Below are positions 1 to 10,130 of a stretch of DNA of 64,000 bases, piece after piece; position 1 is the first letter of the stretch; every line of letters begins with the position of its first letter. Origin of the DNA: Metallyticus violacea (lineage: Eukaryota; Arthropoda; Insecta; Mantodea; Metallyticidae); the NCBI GenBank assembly GCA_030762175.1, contig CM060834.1, forward strand, positions 70,154,001 to 70,218,000, written 5' to 3'. Under the pieces are notes generated by a model. It was not told the DNA's origin, searched no databases, and worked only from the letters and a program-made list of their open reading frames with translations. Made by a program: the position numbers and the translations under genes.

Positions 1-412
1 TCATCTTTGCAGAAAAGACTGTGCGCTATGGATATTATTTGAATATGTTGCAGCTGTTTCTGTTGCCACAACTTGAGGAAGACATCAATGTTAACATTGT
101 ATTCCATCAAGACGGTGCACCGCCTTACTGGACGTAATTTTCTAAATACTGCTTTCAATCATATGTGGGAGTGATTGTGACGGACCAAATTCTTTGCCCC
201 CAAATTCGCCAGATCTATCCCCCTTCGTGTGATTTTTTGTTAAAGACACTATCTATTCACAGAATTCCAGGAACATTGGTGATCTAAATTTAAAATTTAT
301 TCAAGCTTTCCAAAAAATCCCCACTCTGATGTTACAACGGACATGGACTAAATTGCATCATCATTATGATTTGTGCAGAGTATGCAGTGGGGATCATTTA
401 GCTTTCTGAGAA
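1..412 (+). mobile_element. Tc1/mariner-superfamily transposase relic, C-terminal part
   Basis: Around 85-125 the plus strand reads NIVFHQDGAPPYW, the catalytic-Asp block shared by insect Tc1/mariner (IS630-like) DDE transposases. About 200-240 gives a degenerate proline/Ser-Pro-Asp-Leu segment, and 330-408 reads like the family C-terminus (HHHYDLCRVCSGDHLAF). The same layout occurs in the element at 33224-34345. Stops and frameshifts interrupt the frame, so it is a dead copy, and its start lies outside the window. DNA transposition is the family role; assignment is by motif only. Confidence 0.7.
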
Positions 413-599
413 ATTTTCCATTTTTCAATGTTGTATACACCAAAATAAGAATTGCAGTAGTACAGGTTTTACAGCGTTTTCATTTTATCCACACTCAAAC
501 GGATTATCCTGTATTTTAGAGATGTACTGTACAGTGCCAAATAGCATTCAAATCGTTGTTAGCTGCAAGTATCATTACTTATACTGTAATCACACACTT

Positions 600-1430
600 A
601 TTTCTTACTAAATTAATTAACATGTGGGTCAACTACTATCTTCGTAAAGGGAAGCAGCGTGTTGTTTCTGAAAAGCTCTCCTCCTCATAGCGCTTCATGA
701 AAGCAGGAGTTCCCCAGGGTAGTGTTCAGGGTCCCTTGCTGTATTCACTGTACATCATTGGCGTTTCTCGTGCTTTTAGCTACAATAAGTACCACCTCTA
801 CGCCGACGACTTACAACTTTGCATACACTCTCGAACTCAACCAGGATGTTGACTCAGTTCATTCATGAACGCGTAATCTGGGTCTTGGCCTTAATCCCTT
901 AAAATCACAGGCAATGGTAGTGAGACATCAGTGATTGCTTCATTGAGATAAATCAAAGTGAAATTCCCTTCGCTGGTTCTACGAAAAACCTTGGATTAAT
1001 TATAGACAGTAATCTCTGTTGGGAAAACCATGTTTCTGATACCTGCAGAGAAATAATTTCTCTATTCCACACCTTTAAAAGATTAAATGTGCCCCTACCC
1101 ATAACCTGAAAATGTTGGTGTAATCCCTGGTGAACCCTCACTTTGACTACTGCGATTTTCTGCTAACAGACTTAAACCCTAACCTAATGCAACAACAACA
1201 GAATGTTCATAATATGTGCGTATGTTACATCTGTGATGTACGTTTGTTCGATCATAGAACATCCACCCCCGATATGCTGTCTTGGATCCCTTGAAACACC
1301 GAAGAAATATCCATCGTCTTATATCCCTTTTCAAAATTACCTATGCATCTTCTCCATTTTATCTTATCCTCTCTTTTCACAATATTTCTTCCTCTCAGAG
1401 CCTTAACCCGGCATGTACTACTGCGCAATC
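600..1430 (+). mobile_element. CR1/L2-like non-LTR retrotransposon relic, reverse transcriptase part
   Basis: At 711-768 the plus strand reads GVPQGSVQGPLLYSLYI, and about 790-810 gives LYADDLQLCI, the reverse transcriptase catalytic YADD box. Further blocks follow in shifting frames: RNLGLGLNPLKSQAMVV near 870-920, a K-N-L-G-x-x-x-D block near 985-1020, and a C-terminal segment with DVRLFDH and a Trp-Ile-Pro-Leu-Lys element near 1235-1295. The order and spacing are those of the reverse transcriptase C-terminal half of CR1/L2-type elements. Several frameshifts and stops make it a pseudogene. The reading resumes at 2225 after an inserted transposon. Confidence 0.75.
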
Positions 1431-2224
1431 AATGATTTTTCCTATGAGCGAGCAGTAAGCCTGCTTGCTTGCTTACGTTGTTGAATGTCACAGTTGTAGC
1501 GCAGCTGTTCCCGGGTGTATGTTGTGTAACTCGTTTCTTAATTCACAGTGTACATAAAATGTATTAAATCTCGTGCATTTACAGAGTGTCTTTTGTACGA
1601 TTTATACGTGTTAATTTAGTGGTAAAAGAATCATAAGACCAATTCTTTTGAACATACGGTTGATTCTGTTACTTACGTGAATACCCCCATATTTTTTTTC
1701 AAAGATTAACCGACGGGGAGCGTGATCATGCATTTTTCAAAAGGAATCTCCCACTGCTCCCGCTGTTCACATTGCGAACAATTGCATGTGGAAGCTTTAC
1801 AATGTGTTTCCACAAGACAAAGTTATTAGTAGGGATTTTTGACCCCCTAGGGCCCTTGATTTAACAGCCTGCGACTATTATCTCTGGGGTAAATTAAAAA
1901 ATGCCGTGTACAAGATGAATTCGCACACCGTACAAGAACTCAAAGATAATATTCGCCAGGAAAATATCAGGATTTCTCCAAGTGAACTACAGCAAGTGAT
2001 GCCTAAAGAGATGCCAAAATGTGAGGAGATTAAAGGCGGGCAGTTGCAATACTTCATTTGTTAATTTGATGATTGAGCTTAAATTGATTTACATATTGTT
2101 GTGTGGTTGATTTGTTTTACTTTTTTACTCTCGCCCTAATTACCGAAATCCGGCTGCTGGCTAACCACTAACGAGTGGCGTTCACAGGCAAAACCCTCCG
2201 GGGGAAAACAAAACTAATTTATTA
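1431..2224 (+). mobile_element. Tc1/mariner-superfamily transposon nested in the CR1/L2 relic
   Basis: At 1858-2063 a 68-codon open frame ends in TAA and begins DLTACDYYLWGKLKNAVY, the catalytic third-acid region and C-terminus of an insect IS630/mariner-type transposase. It is followed by an ELKDNIRQE-type helix. Upstream, 1730-1857 gives degenerate text of the preceding block (HIANNCMWKLYNVF). The N-terminal half is not recognisable. The CR1/L2 coding trace stops at about 1430 and resumes at about 2225, so this element appears to have landed inside it. I could not define terminal repeats, so both ends are approximate. Confidence 0.65.
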
Positions 2225-2480
2225 TTACCATTGTACCGAACATCACTTTACTCATCATTCACAGTAACCAATGCCCGTCTCTGGAACGCATTGACGCAGG
2301 ACATCCGAGTGTGCTGAACTTTATGAGCATTTCATAAGAAATTGTTTAATGTTTGAAATCGTATTTATCGGAGGCTTATACTTTTTATATGGTATATATT
2401 AATTGCTATATCGAAGACCTTATGTCATTTGTTACTGTTTAATTAATTGTATAAAGTTGAGAGTATTCATGTGATAAGTA
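2225..2480 (+). mobile_element. CR1/L2-like relic, C-terminal end and 3' flank
   Basis: At 2257-2310 the plus strand reads SFTVTNARLWNALTQDIR, the hallmark C-terminus of CR1/L2-type reverse transcriptase polyproteins, whose family pattern is SFTVxxxRLWNxLP. It follows the reverse transcriptase relic at 600-1430 in the same orientation. A similar C-terminus occurs at about 31010-31060. The A/T-rich stretch to about 2480 is probably the 3' end of the element; no clear tail repeat marks it. Confidence 0.65.
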
Positions 2481-3460
2481 AGCGATTGCACATAATGATT
2501 ATTGTTAGTAGTCGCAGGGTAAAATTGCATGTAATTGTCGTATTTCGTATCTTAGGTCTTAAAACTCATGCGGCTGACCGAAGATAGCGCAGGTTTGAGA
2601 AATCTTGCGTAACCCAAGAAAGCAGTGGAGAAACGAGGCGGTAATAGGGTTTAAATGAGCATCTAGAAGCTCCTACAAAGAACGGTTGCAACCTTGGAAG
2701 CATCTGGACACCGGAACTTGAAGTTTGAACATATAATACAAATTTGAAGTAGCTAATTGTGGTGCTAGGCTAACAACTTTTTAGGAACCGCGGTGGGGGC
2801 ATACAGAGGCTAATTCTAGTTGGGAGTGGACTTCTATCGTCGGAGGGCAGTTTTTGGACAGCGAGTCTAAGTCAATCATGCGGTCATTTTCGAGCCTTAG
2901 TTCGGTGAATAATACCTTCAAGAGATGAGACACCCAACTCCGAAGTATGCCGCAGGAATCTTCTTAGCAATTGATTTTCTCACTCCGCAAGAGCCTCTAA
3001 GCATCACCACTTCGCAAGTAGCATACCGGTGGGAATGCATGGGAAAGTAATACATGCAGCTACAACTTCGTGACGCTCAAGGTCGAACCGCCTTAACATT
3101 GGTAAATAGGTCAATGTCAAGTTCACGGGTTGCAATTACCCATTTCTGGACTGTCAGCCATAGCTCCGATAGAGCAATAACAATAAATATGGTTTGTCAA
3201 GTAGAATGTTCTATTTGCGAGTGTTTCTCATCCGAAATCCTAGACTCAAATCACTGGCCCATGAGCCTGGTATGAGGTATAGGTGGCTAAGGGAGTCTGT
3301 GTGCTAACCGACGCAAAGTTTTATATCTTCGTCACAGGGCTGCAAGTGCCTGGTCACAATTGGGTACACTTGAAGCGGAACTGCATCCTGACAACAAAAA
3401 CTCCTCATGCTATCAGAAATAATAGATTACCATTACCATTACTTCTGTATTATAGTTTTT
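2481..3460. other. Unassigned stretch, less A/T-rich than its surroundings
   Basis: No coding motif, tRNA-like box or terminal repeat was recognised. Base composition between about 2560 and 3400 is visibly richer in G+C than the flanks and ends in a TACCAT-like short repeat near 3425-3445. That would suit the 3' end of an old retroelement, but this is only a guess. Confidence 0.3.
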
Positions 3461-3731
3461 AATGGTTTTTAAAGCCCGTTTTTACTACTGAGACCCACAG
3501 GCGGTGAACACTGATGATACATGAGGTGAAATGAAAATTGGAAAAATTTTTAAAGGAAGGAAACGTTCCAGGCCCAAGTTTGGGACACCTCTCCGGCATT
3601 TGCCCTCTATGAGGACTGAGGAAAATCTGAAAAAAAAAAAAACTCAGCCAGGAAGGATGATGCTGGCGGGATTTGAATCCCAACCTCTCGCTCACGAGTC
3701 TGTGCCTTAACGCCCTGGACCATTCGTGGAC
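3461..3731 (-). mobile_element. SINE-A copy 1 (tRNA-derived), reverse orientation
   Basis: This copy aligns along its length with the other SINE-A copies at 4139, 33726, 43493 and 46015. The body carries the conserved blocks aggcctggaacgcttcctt and tgtatcatcagtg, and the 3' end is the aacgggcgttaaacgccatt motif. In the forward sense the head contains a box-B-like GGATTTGAATCCC segment near 3668-3685. The head meets the head of copy 2, giving an inverted arrangement. A poly-A interruption lies at 3631-3642. Confidence 0.8.
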
Positions 3732-3914
3732 CGCCACGGGTGGCCGAGGTCGTCATAAATGGCAAATGCCGGGGAGGTACCCTAAACTTAGGCCTGGAAC
3801 GATTCCTTCCTTAAAAAATAAAAATCCTTTCTCAATATATCATTTCATCTCATGTATCATCAGTGTCCACCGCCTGTGAGGCCTCTGTAGCAAAAACGGG
3901 CGTTAAACGCCATT
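3731..3914 (+). mobile_element. SINE-A copy 2, internally deleted, with ATTC-repeat tail
   Basis: It starts with the SINE-A head (ccgccacgggtggccgagg) and then jumps directly to the body at cataaatggcaaatgcc. The box-B part, roughly 95 bp present in the copy at 33726, is missing. The 3' end aacgggcgttaaacgccatt runs straight into an (ATTC)n array. It lies head-to-head with copy 1. Confidence 0.8.
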
Positions 3915-3994
3915 CATTCATTCATTCATTCATTCATTCATTCATTCATTCATTCATTCATTCATTCATTCATTCATTCATTCATTCATTCATT
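3911..3994 (+). repeat. (ATTC)n microsatellite
   Basis: About 20 uninterrupted ATTC units directly follow the 3' end of a SINE-A copy. Growth from the terminal CATT of the SINE is the likely origin. Confidence 0.95.
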
Positions 3995-4138
3995 CCATTC
4001 GTGGAGGTAGATTCTTTGTGTTACAATATAGATATTTATTAGTTTTATCCTGCTGTAGAATTTTTCAAACCATTATTGTTATTTTATTACTATAATAAAT
4101 CTTCATATCTGATTCATAGTATTGTTTGTGTTTTTCAC

Positions 4139-4421
4139 CGCCACGGGTGGCCGAGGCTGTTAGGCGCGGACTCCTTAGTGGGAAGTATAGGGTTCGATTC
4201 TCACCAGGACCGTCCTCCTTGACTGAGTTTTTTTCTAGATTTTTCCTCTGTCCCCATAAATGGCAAATGTTGGGGTGGTACCCTAAGGCCTGGAACGCTT
4301 CCTTCCTAAAAAAAAAAAAAAAAAACCCTTCCTCAATTTATCATTTTATTTTATGCATCATCAGTGTGGCCACCCGTTAAGCCTCAGTAGTTAAAACGGG
4401 CGTTAAGCACCATTGAAAAAA
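4139..4421 (+). mobile_element. SINE-A copy 3, full length, with target-site duplication
   Basis: The complete order is seen: head gccacgggtggccgaggct, box-B-like GGTTCGATTCTC near 4192-4203, body with cctggaacgcttccttcct, an internal A-run, tail motif acgggcgttaagcaccatt. Near-identical 12-bp sequences flank it (tgtgtttttcac at 4127-4138 and tgtatttttcac at 4422-4433). This supports retrotransposition by target-primed insertion and defines the element ends. Confidence 0.88.
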
Positions 4422-4519
4422 TGTATTTTTCACTTTTATATTTTACTTGTACCTTTATTTCCACTGTACTAATGTACATAGGTGTATATGTGTGTGAATT
4501 GTCATTGTTAGTGCTTGTT

Positions 4520-4520
4520 C

Positions 4521-4569
<49 letters not shown>
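4520..4569 (+). repeat. (TTA)n microsatellite
   Basis: An uninterrupted TTA/ATT array of about 16 units. The poly-Leu and poly-Asn frames across it are artefacts. Confidence 0.95.
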
Positions 4570-4671
4570 TTCTTTCCCACTAACGTTTTTCATTATTTAT
4601 TTTCAATAGCATACATTTATTTACCGTCTAATCTTTTACACAAACCACCTCCTTGCTTTAGTAATTAGCTT

Positions 4672-5004
4672 TACTGACTGCTGGCCGGGAAGCTCGGGTT
4701 CGATGACAGGTACCTACTTAGGAAATTTTCCAAGTTAGGGAGATCTGGATCGGGGTCCCTCAGCTTCGTGAAAATAATTAGGAAGCTGCCTGATACGAGA
4801 GGTGGCGTTCTTCGGTCTAGGGAGCCTCGCCATAGGCAACCGGTGAAGTTGACATCCCCCCTCAGCTATATTGCCCTCTGTCAAGGAAGTCAAGAGACGG
4901 AGTTAGAGGAAACATAGGTCGCTGCGACATGCCAAGGCTCACCCAGACTATAGCGCCATTGCGAAGAAGAAGAAGAAGAAGAAGAAGAAGAAGAAGAAGA
5001 AGAA
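4672..5004 (+). mobile_element. Possible tRNA-derived SINE (SINE-F) with (GAA)n tail
   Basis: A moderately G+C-rich segment starts ctggccgggaagctcgggtt and contains a box-B-like GGTTCGATGACAGG at about 4697-4710. It ends in tagcgccattgc followed by a 14-unit GAA array at 4963-5004. The arrangement of tRNA-like box, unrelated body and simple-repeat tail is that of a SINE. No box A and no second copy were found here, so this is an inference. Confidence 0.45.
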
Positions 5005-5502
5005 TGTTTTATACAGGTTTATATATGTATGAGTCCTTGCTACTGTTTACGTTATACTTGTGATATTGCCACCGAAACTCAATGTAATTATTATTAGATT
5101 GGTAGAGAGCGGTAGAGAAGTCTTAATAGCCTTAGCGCTGCCAGAATAAAAAAATAAATTCTATGACAGATATATGAGGGCGATGATTTTTATGTACTAA
5201 TAAGAAATAACTTAAAAAGGTATTAATATTTTAAGATGTGGTATTAACATTTAAATCGAGAATGGCACAGCTTTAGGAAAAAATGGTTGCAGAAAAACAG
5301 TATTTTGAGTGCATTTTCTGTATGTCAATGCTGTCCCAAATAGTACTTACTTATTCTCACGCATTATATGAAAGATAGATGTTTACTTGTCAAATTATTT
5401 CACAGCAATCTTTTGTGAAACAATTAAATATTGAGAACAAGATTTAGATTGCAATGCATTGAATTGTTAGACGAGGAAAATACTTTGGTACTTTAGTCTT
5501 GC
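5005..5502. other. A/T-rich spacer, nothing recognised
   Basis: No open frame of note, no splice-bounded exon and no repeat shared with other parts of the window. Confidence 0.5.
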
Positions 5503-5745
5503 TCAAGGGCTGGCCGTTTGTGCCTTCGTCCCCTGAAGAGTGATCTCAAGGAAGAAGGGATGATGTGAAGAAGATACTGGCCTTCTAGGATCCACGGGTG
5601 GTGAAAATCCACCCGAGCATTCGCCTGAGCGACCAGGGAAAACTACGATTAAACGAAAGGTCAAGATGGCCGACCCCTACGAATTTGAACCTGGATTCTC
5701 ACGAATGCTAGTCCAAGCGAGAGGGCAATCTCTCTCGGCAATAAT
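5503..5745 (-). mobile_element. SINE-C copy 1 (tRNA-derived), reverse orientation
   Basis: It shares gctcaagggctggccgtttg, a cattcgcctgagcgaccagg block and a box-B-like segment (GGTTCAAATTCG on the minus strand near 5685) with the copies at 11828 and 45375. Only comparison between these copies defines the family. The tRNA-like boxes and the lack of an open frame indicate a SINE. Confidence 0.65.
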
Positions 5746-5879
5746 GTTATATAGATGAGAATCAACATAAATTATGTACTCAGTTAGTTACCTGGGTAAC
5801 ATTAATTCCAGGATTTTCTCTCACACTGAAAAGAGGAGACTCATTTACGACATCATTAACGCATTCCATTTATCGTAAA

Positions 5880-6360
5880 TGATATATAGCATAATTGAGC
5901 TCCTTTCGTACTGCCCTGCATTAAGGAGGGAGCGGGGTCGTGTGCGGTACGGTATGGTTGTTTAGAAACCTCTCTCTTTTGGCAGGACTGCTCATTTTCA
6001 CAGTAGGCACACGAACAATAATGTGAAGTATTGGAAAAGCTTGTGATTTAAGGGAGCTCAAACAAAGCTAAGCCTCTTTTAGTAATCCTATCAGACGACC
6101 AGAGGGCAGTGCGCGCTTGCATTGCAGCCGAGAAATGGCGCGATTGTAAATTTTTTAAGCATGAAAACGGATGAAGCTCGAGGGGTGGAGAGAAGGTGTT
6201 GGAAGTCGTGCCCCCCCATGAGACTGAATTATGAAGCAGTGATGGCGGAAGCGGGTTCGTGTTTCCGCTTCGCGACAACGCCATTCCGCCATTTGTATGA
6301 TTCGCTTGGCGCCACCTGAACATCGCTTGTTTTTAAATGTCTCACTGGAACACATTCATT
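5880..6360. promoter_or_regulatory. GC-rich island, candidate promoter or first exon
   Basis: In a background of roughly one third G+C this stretch is markedly G+C- and CpG-richer. It contains gcagtgcgcgcttgcattgc near 6105, several ATGGCG or CCGCCAT words (YY1/Pho-like) and ttggcgccacctgaac near 6307, whose reverse strand holds AGGTGGCGC, the core of an insect CTCF-type site. It lies about 600 bp upstream of a well-formed exon on the plus strand. It might instead be a dispersed repeat: the frames across it give low-complexity text and I recognise no protein. Confidence 0.35.
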
Positions 6361-6951
6361 ATTAATTTTCCTTCCTGCTTCTTGGTATTACATCTTGAGC
6401 GAGTTTCTTGTTTTATCCCTTGGTCTAATGTGTAATGGGACATTATTTCAAATTTCAAACAGACTTTTAAGTGATTTAGTTTTGCTTCAGACCATTTCTA
6501 TAAACCCATATTCTCTATTCGTTCTCTAGATTCTGAATATTAAACTTTGACTTGATGATTTGCATTTTCAGTTTATATTTTATATTTCCATTTAATGCAG
6601 CTGAATATTTTAAGACCCTCATCTCCATCTGAATTCTCCTTTGCATTCCACAGTTGAAGATTTAAGCATTGAATGATGACTTGTGGAATATGCATACTTA
6701 ATTTATAAAAATAACACAAAACTGTGAGGAGGATTTTGAGTTAAAATTTAATTCTTATTTTCTGCTTATATCCTGACAGTGCAAGGATTAGTAGGGATTT
6801 GAAAAGATTACAACAATAAAACAAAAGATAACTTTTGCAGTTGATAAATGTAACAATAAACAGTGCATGTATTGCAGGAAAACAGTAATAGTGATATTTC
6901 CATTATAAAATCATAAATAATAAAATGTAATAACCCTATTTTCCTTTACAG
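6361..6951. other. A/T-rich spacer, possible first intron
   Basis: Nothing coding was found. The stretch ends in a pyrimidine-rich acceptor (ttttcctttacag, 6939-6951), so it could be the intron between the GC-rich island and the next exon. Confidence 0.35.
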
Positions 6952-7033
6952 TATTCATGCTAACATCTAGAGCAATGGTATCAATACTCGACTCGCGTCT
7001 GGAAACTTTGAGGACATTAATGCGGTTATTGAG
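6952..7033 (+). CDS. Candidate internal or start-containing exon of a host gene
   Basis: An 82-bp segment is bounded by a strong acceptor (ttttcctttacag) and a strong donor (GAG then gtaatt). Only one of the three frames is open, starting at 6954. It reads FMLTSRAMVSIL followed by DSRLETLRTLMRLL, a Leu/Arg-rich likely helix. Two in-frame Met codons could be the translation start; the second has a G at -3 and at +4. The exon enters with 2 codon bases and leaves with 2. The protein is not recognised. It may be the 5' part of the gene whose last exons lie at 14980-15418, but the phases require at least one further exon between them. Confidence 0.35.
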
Positions 7034-7733
7034 GTAATTTTACTTTTGTTACATTATTTAGATAAGTGTGAAATTCCAGAAAACTGTATCATTGCCAGCA
7101 GTGGCGTACGTGCTCAATAATGAGGTATAATTGTTTGCCAGATCGTTTTAATTTGTTCATTGTCGTGTAAACCTGTAATAATGAAATTTAGTCTTTCTTA
7201 GATCCTAACAAGCTACTGAATTTACATATTGCTCTGTTTACTTCAGTTTAAATGGTTGATTCATAGCGGTGGATTTAGTAATGATTGTTTTTTTAAAAGA
7301 AAAAATAGAAAATTTGATGAAGAAGGAAGAGTCTTTCAAAACAATAGGGAACATGATTTTTACTCCATGCTTCCACATGTCCTGACATAGAACGAAAAAT
7401 TTTCAGCCTGACTCGGAGATGTCGTTAAGATGGTCAAATTACTGCGATAGTTGTTAAGTATCCTCCTTTAGATGGCTTGCTATAAAAGTTTCAGAAGCGT
7501 AAGTGTAGTCACTTGTTTTTGATACATGTGTAAACAAACTAGTATTGACATTATCTATAAAATGATAAAACTGAAATACAAACTGTGATAAAGTACTTCG
7601 TTTTGAAGGGTGTAACCGAAACATAAATACAAAAGAAATTAGATTCTACATTACAGGATTCGTACCCTTCATTTTCGACAGTTAAAATGTGGACTACATC
7701 ATTTAAGCATGGTTGTATTCAAGATGATGAGGC
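7034..7733. other. A/T-rich spacer, possible intron
   Basis: It holds one very short splice-bounded candidate at 7472-7498 (acceptor tcctcctttag, donor gtaagtg, 27 bp) that would keep frame with the preceding exon. At this length it could easily be chance. Nothing else is supported. Confidence 0.3.
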
Positions 7734-7893
7734 CGTGGGTTCCGTGTCGCACATCTACTGCACGATAAAGGACCTCAAATGTGAAAAACGATGCCTCTGA
7801 GCAAAATTTGTCGGCCCTGATTTGAGTGGGACGCTGATGACCTGAGATGTTAAAGAGCACCTGTAAATAAAAAAAATAAAAAAATATGATGAG
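7734..7893 (+). mobile_element. SINE-B copy 1, 5'-truncated
   Basis: It matches the 3' part of the copy at 17040-17330: gccgtgggttccgtg, aaaatttgtcggccctga and gacctgagatgttaaagagc, followed by an A-rich tail. The tRNA-like head is missing, as is common for SINE relics. Confidence 0.75.
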
Positions 7894-7894
7894 C

Positions 7895-8660
7895 GCTCAT
7901 GGCGTCCCGAAACTGCTACGACCAACGACATTGTGACAAAAATTCACAATGCCGTACTAAATAATGAGCGATTGAAGGTACGCGAGTTGACTGAATTGCA
8001 AAGACCTCGAAGCACTGAAAAAGAATGTTTATACTTGTTTAAATGTAAAACAGATATGAAACATGGGTTTATCACTACATGTCCGAGACAAAGGAGAAAC
8101 AATGAGTTGAAACAAGTGAAAGTGCACCAAACAAAGCAATTACGGTTCCATTTGCAGGAAAAGGCATGGCTATGGTTTTCTGCATTCTCATGGTGTGGTA
8201 TTCGTTGACTACCTTTAGGATAGAATACCGAGGAATACTGGATGAAATGAAGGATGCTATTGAGGCTAAACGTACACACTTTTTGAAAAAAAGAAAAAAC
8301 TTTCATCACGATAACGTGCCTTCACCATGTCTGGGTTTGTTGTTGCAAAACTGCATCATCATCCCTTCCAATTGCTTCCACATCCTCATATTCGCCGGAT
8401 TTGGCTACCAGCAATAAACTTTTTGTTCACAAACTGCTTATTTTTCGCAGTTGGACAAATATTATTTAACTGAAGATGTTAAAAAGGTGGAAAGTCATTG
8501 GACTAATTGTGTTGATTTACAAGGTTACTATATTGAAAAATAAATAAAATAAAAAAAAAAAAAACGCAAATCAACACATTTCTCTTAATTCTTGTGTTTC
8601 CTTGGTCAGGCCGAGAATGAACTTAAAACGCCCGTCGTGCAAAGTTATACACCTTTTAAT
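7895..8660 (+). mobile_element. mariner-like transposase relic
   Basis: The plus strand starts DERSWRPETATTNDIVTKIH, matching the segment after the helix-turn-helix of mariner transposases. The first catalytic-Asp region is lost. Around 8170-8330 it gives HSHGVVFVDYL and later KNFHHDNVPSP, the FHxDNAP catalytic-Asp block. The C-terminal half is degenerate to about 8660. Frameshifts and a large internal gap make it inactive. It sits directly after a SINE-B relic. Confidence 0.75.
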
Positions 8661-9349
8661 CTTATTACGCACTACAATACCCAGCATTTAAATTTTTCAC
8701 AACAAATATCAAAACGATTCTATTTTGAGAGCAGAAAAACCAATAACATTAAAGTGTTAATAGTGTCTGAACAAAAATTATGTATACTACCGTAAATCAA
8801 GATGAATGGACAATCAAAGCGTAGTATCAAGTAGCAGAAACTTTAGCTTGTAGAATGAAGCCGTTTACAGATTCAGAGATTTTTAAGAAGTGCTTTCTAA
8901 CATTCTTTTCCAAATATACAAATGCATGGGATAAAAAGTGAGATACAAAAATTACAACTTTCTGACTCGACTTGTGTTAGGAGAGTTAACGAAATGTGGG
9001 AAGACATGCTGCTCTGGAAGAAATTCCAGCCTTGCTCTTGAATCGTCCATAGATATTCAGTTGCTTTTATTTGTCAAATATACCAACCAATAAGATGAAG
9101 CCGGAAATAAGGCTGCCTTTATTAATTTTATAACTTGATGCTGCAGAGTTATATTTCTAAAGGCATTAGATTTGATACGGATAATTATTATGTATATGTA
9201 TAATGAAATCATTTAGAGATAGGTATAACAGGAATTGAAATAATTTGTAACTTGTACTTATGTGTATGTCATTTGAGAGGTGATTGTATCTTACAAAAGG
9301 GTTTTGTGTACATTTTGTGGTAAAAGATGTGAGAAAGAGACAGATATAT
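8661..9349. other. A/T-rich spacer, nothing recognised
   Basis: No repeat shared with other parts of the window. One splice-acceptor-like site (cttgtgttag near 8985) opens a short frame ending in a stop with no donor; not supported as a gene. Confidence 0.45.
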
Positions 9350-10130
9350 ACCTGACGCCTCGTCCGCCGACCTTAGACAAGACTGAGGAAAGGGTAAACT
9401 ATCTTTTGTTAGGTCACGAAACTTCTGCCCAAGGAATACTTAGGAGTTCACAGTAAGAAAACATATGACTGTAACGGGACAATATTTGAACAAAGTCAGA
9501 CAGAGCAATAATTTAAGAGAAAATGGAAATGTCAGAAAGGAGACGAAAGTGTTTTATTACAGGCAAACCGGGGGTACAAGGTATTAAAAACCGCCCACAA
9601 CTACGTGCGTTATCTCTGAGAACATTTGGAAATCTACAAACTAAGGAAAGCAAAAGATGTTTCAATAGAAATCAGCATGTAAGGAAAGTGTCGAACTTTA
9701 TTACAGGCTGTTCTTGGAAAATTCAGGTTAGTGGGAAAACATGTAGATCAGGAGGGAGAAAATAATTCTAGCCAATGGTCATCGGATAAAAGTCAACGAA
9801 TAAGGAGAACTTAGATACAAATAAATATTTTTAAGATAACCAATGACGAACAAATAACACGGAAATAGGATAATGTACGAGGGAATTTATTTTGCGAGAG
9901 GCGTGGCGATGTGGTAGAAAACTGGAGGACAGAAGTCAGAGACACGACACGATAGAGATACTAGACATACGAGAGATACGAGAGACACACGAGAGGATTC
10001 ACTCAAGAGGTATACGGAAGCAGGCAGCCTAAGTCATTCGAAAGCAATCAGTCTAAGTCATTTCTAAAGTCAGTCGAGGGCGGTCTGTGGGGCCAAAATC
10101 AAAACCCGTTCGAAAGATAAGGATTATAAA
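9350..10130. other. Unassigned purine-rich stretch
   Basis: The plus strand is conspicuously purine-rich, with short direct repeats such as gagatacgagagacacacg near 9970-9995, two copies of a ttattacaggc word near 9557 and 9700, and a repeated cagtctaagtcatt-like word near 10010-10065. An 80-codon open frame at 9523-9765 has no recognisable domain. Mobile-element origin is possible but not shown. Confidence 0.3.

Noticed and set aside
4384..4609. Poly-Asn and poly-Leu open frames on both strands
   Set aside because: They are translations of the (TTA)n microsatellite at 4520-4569.
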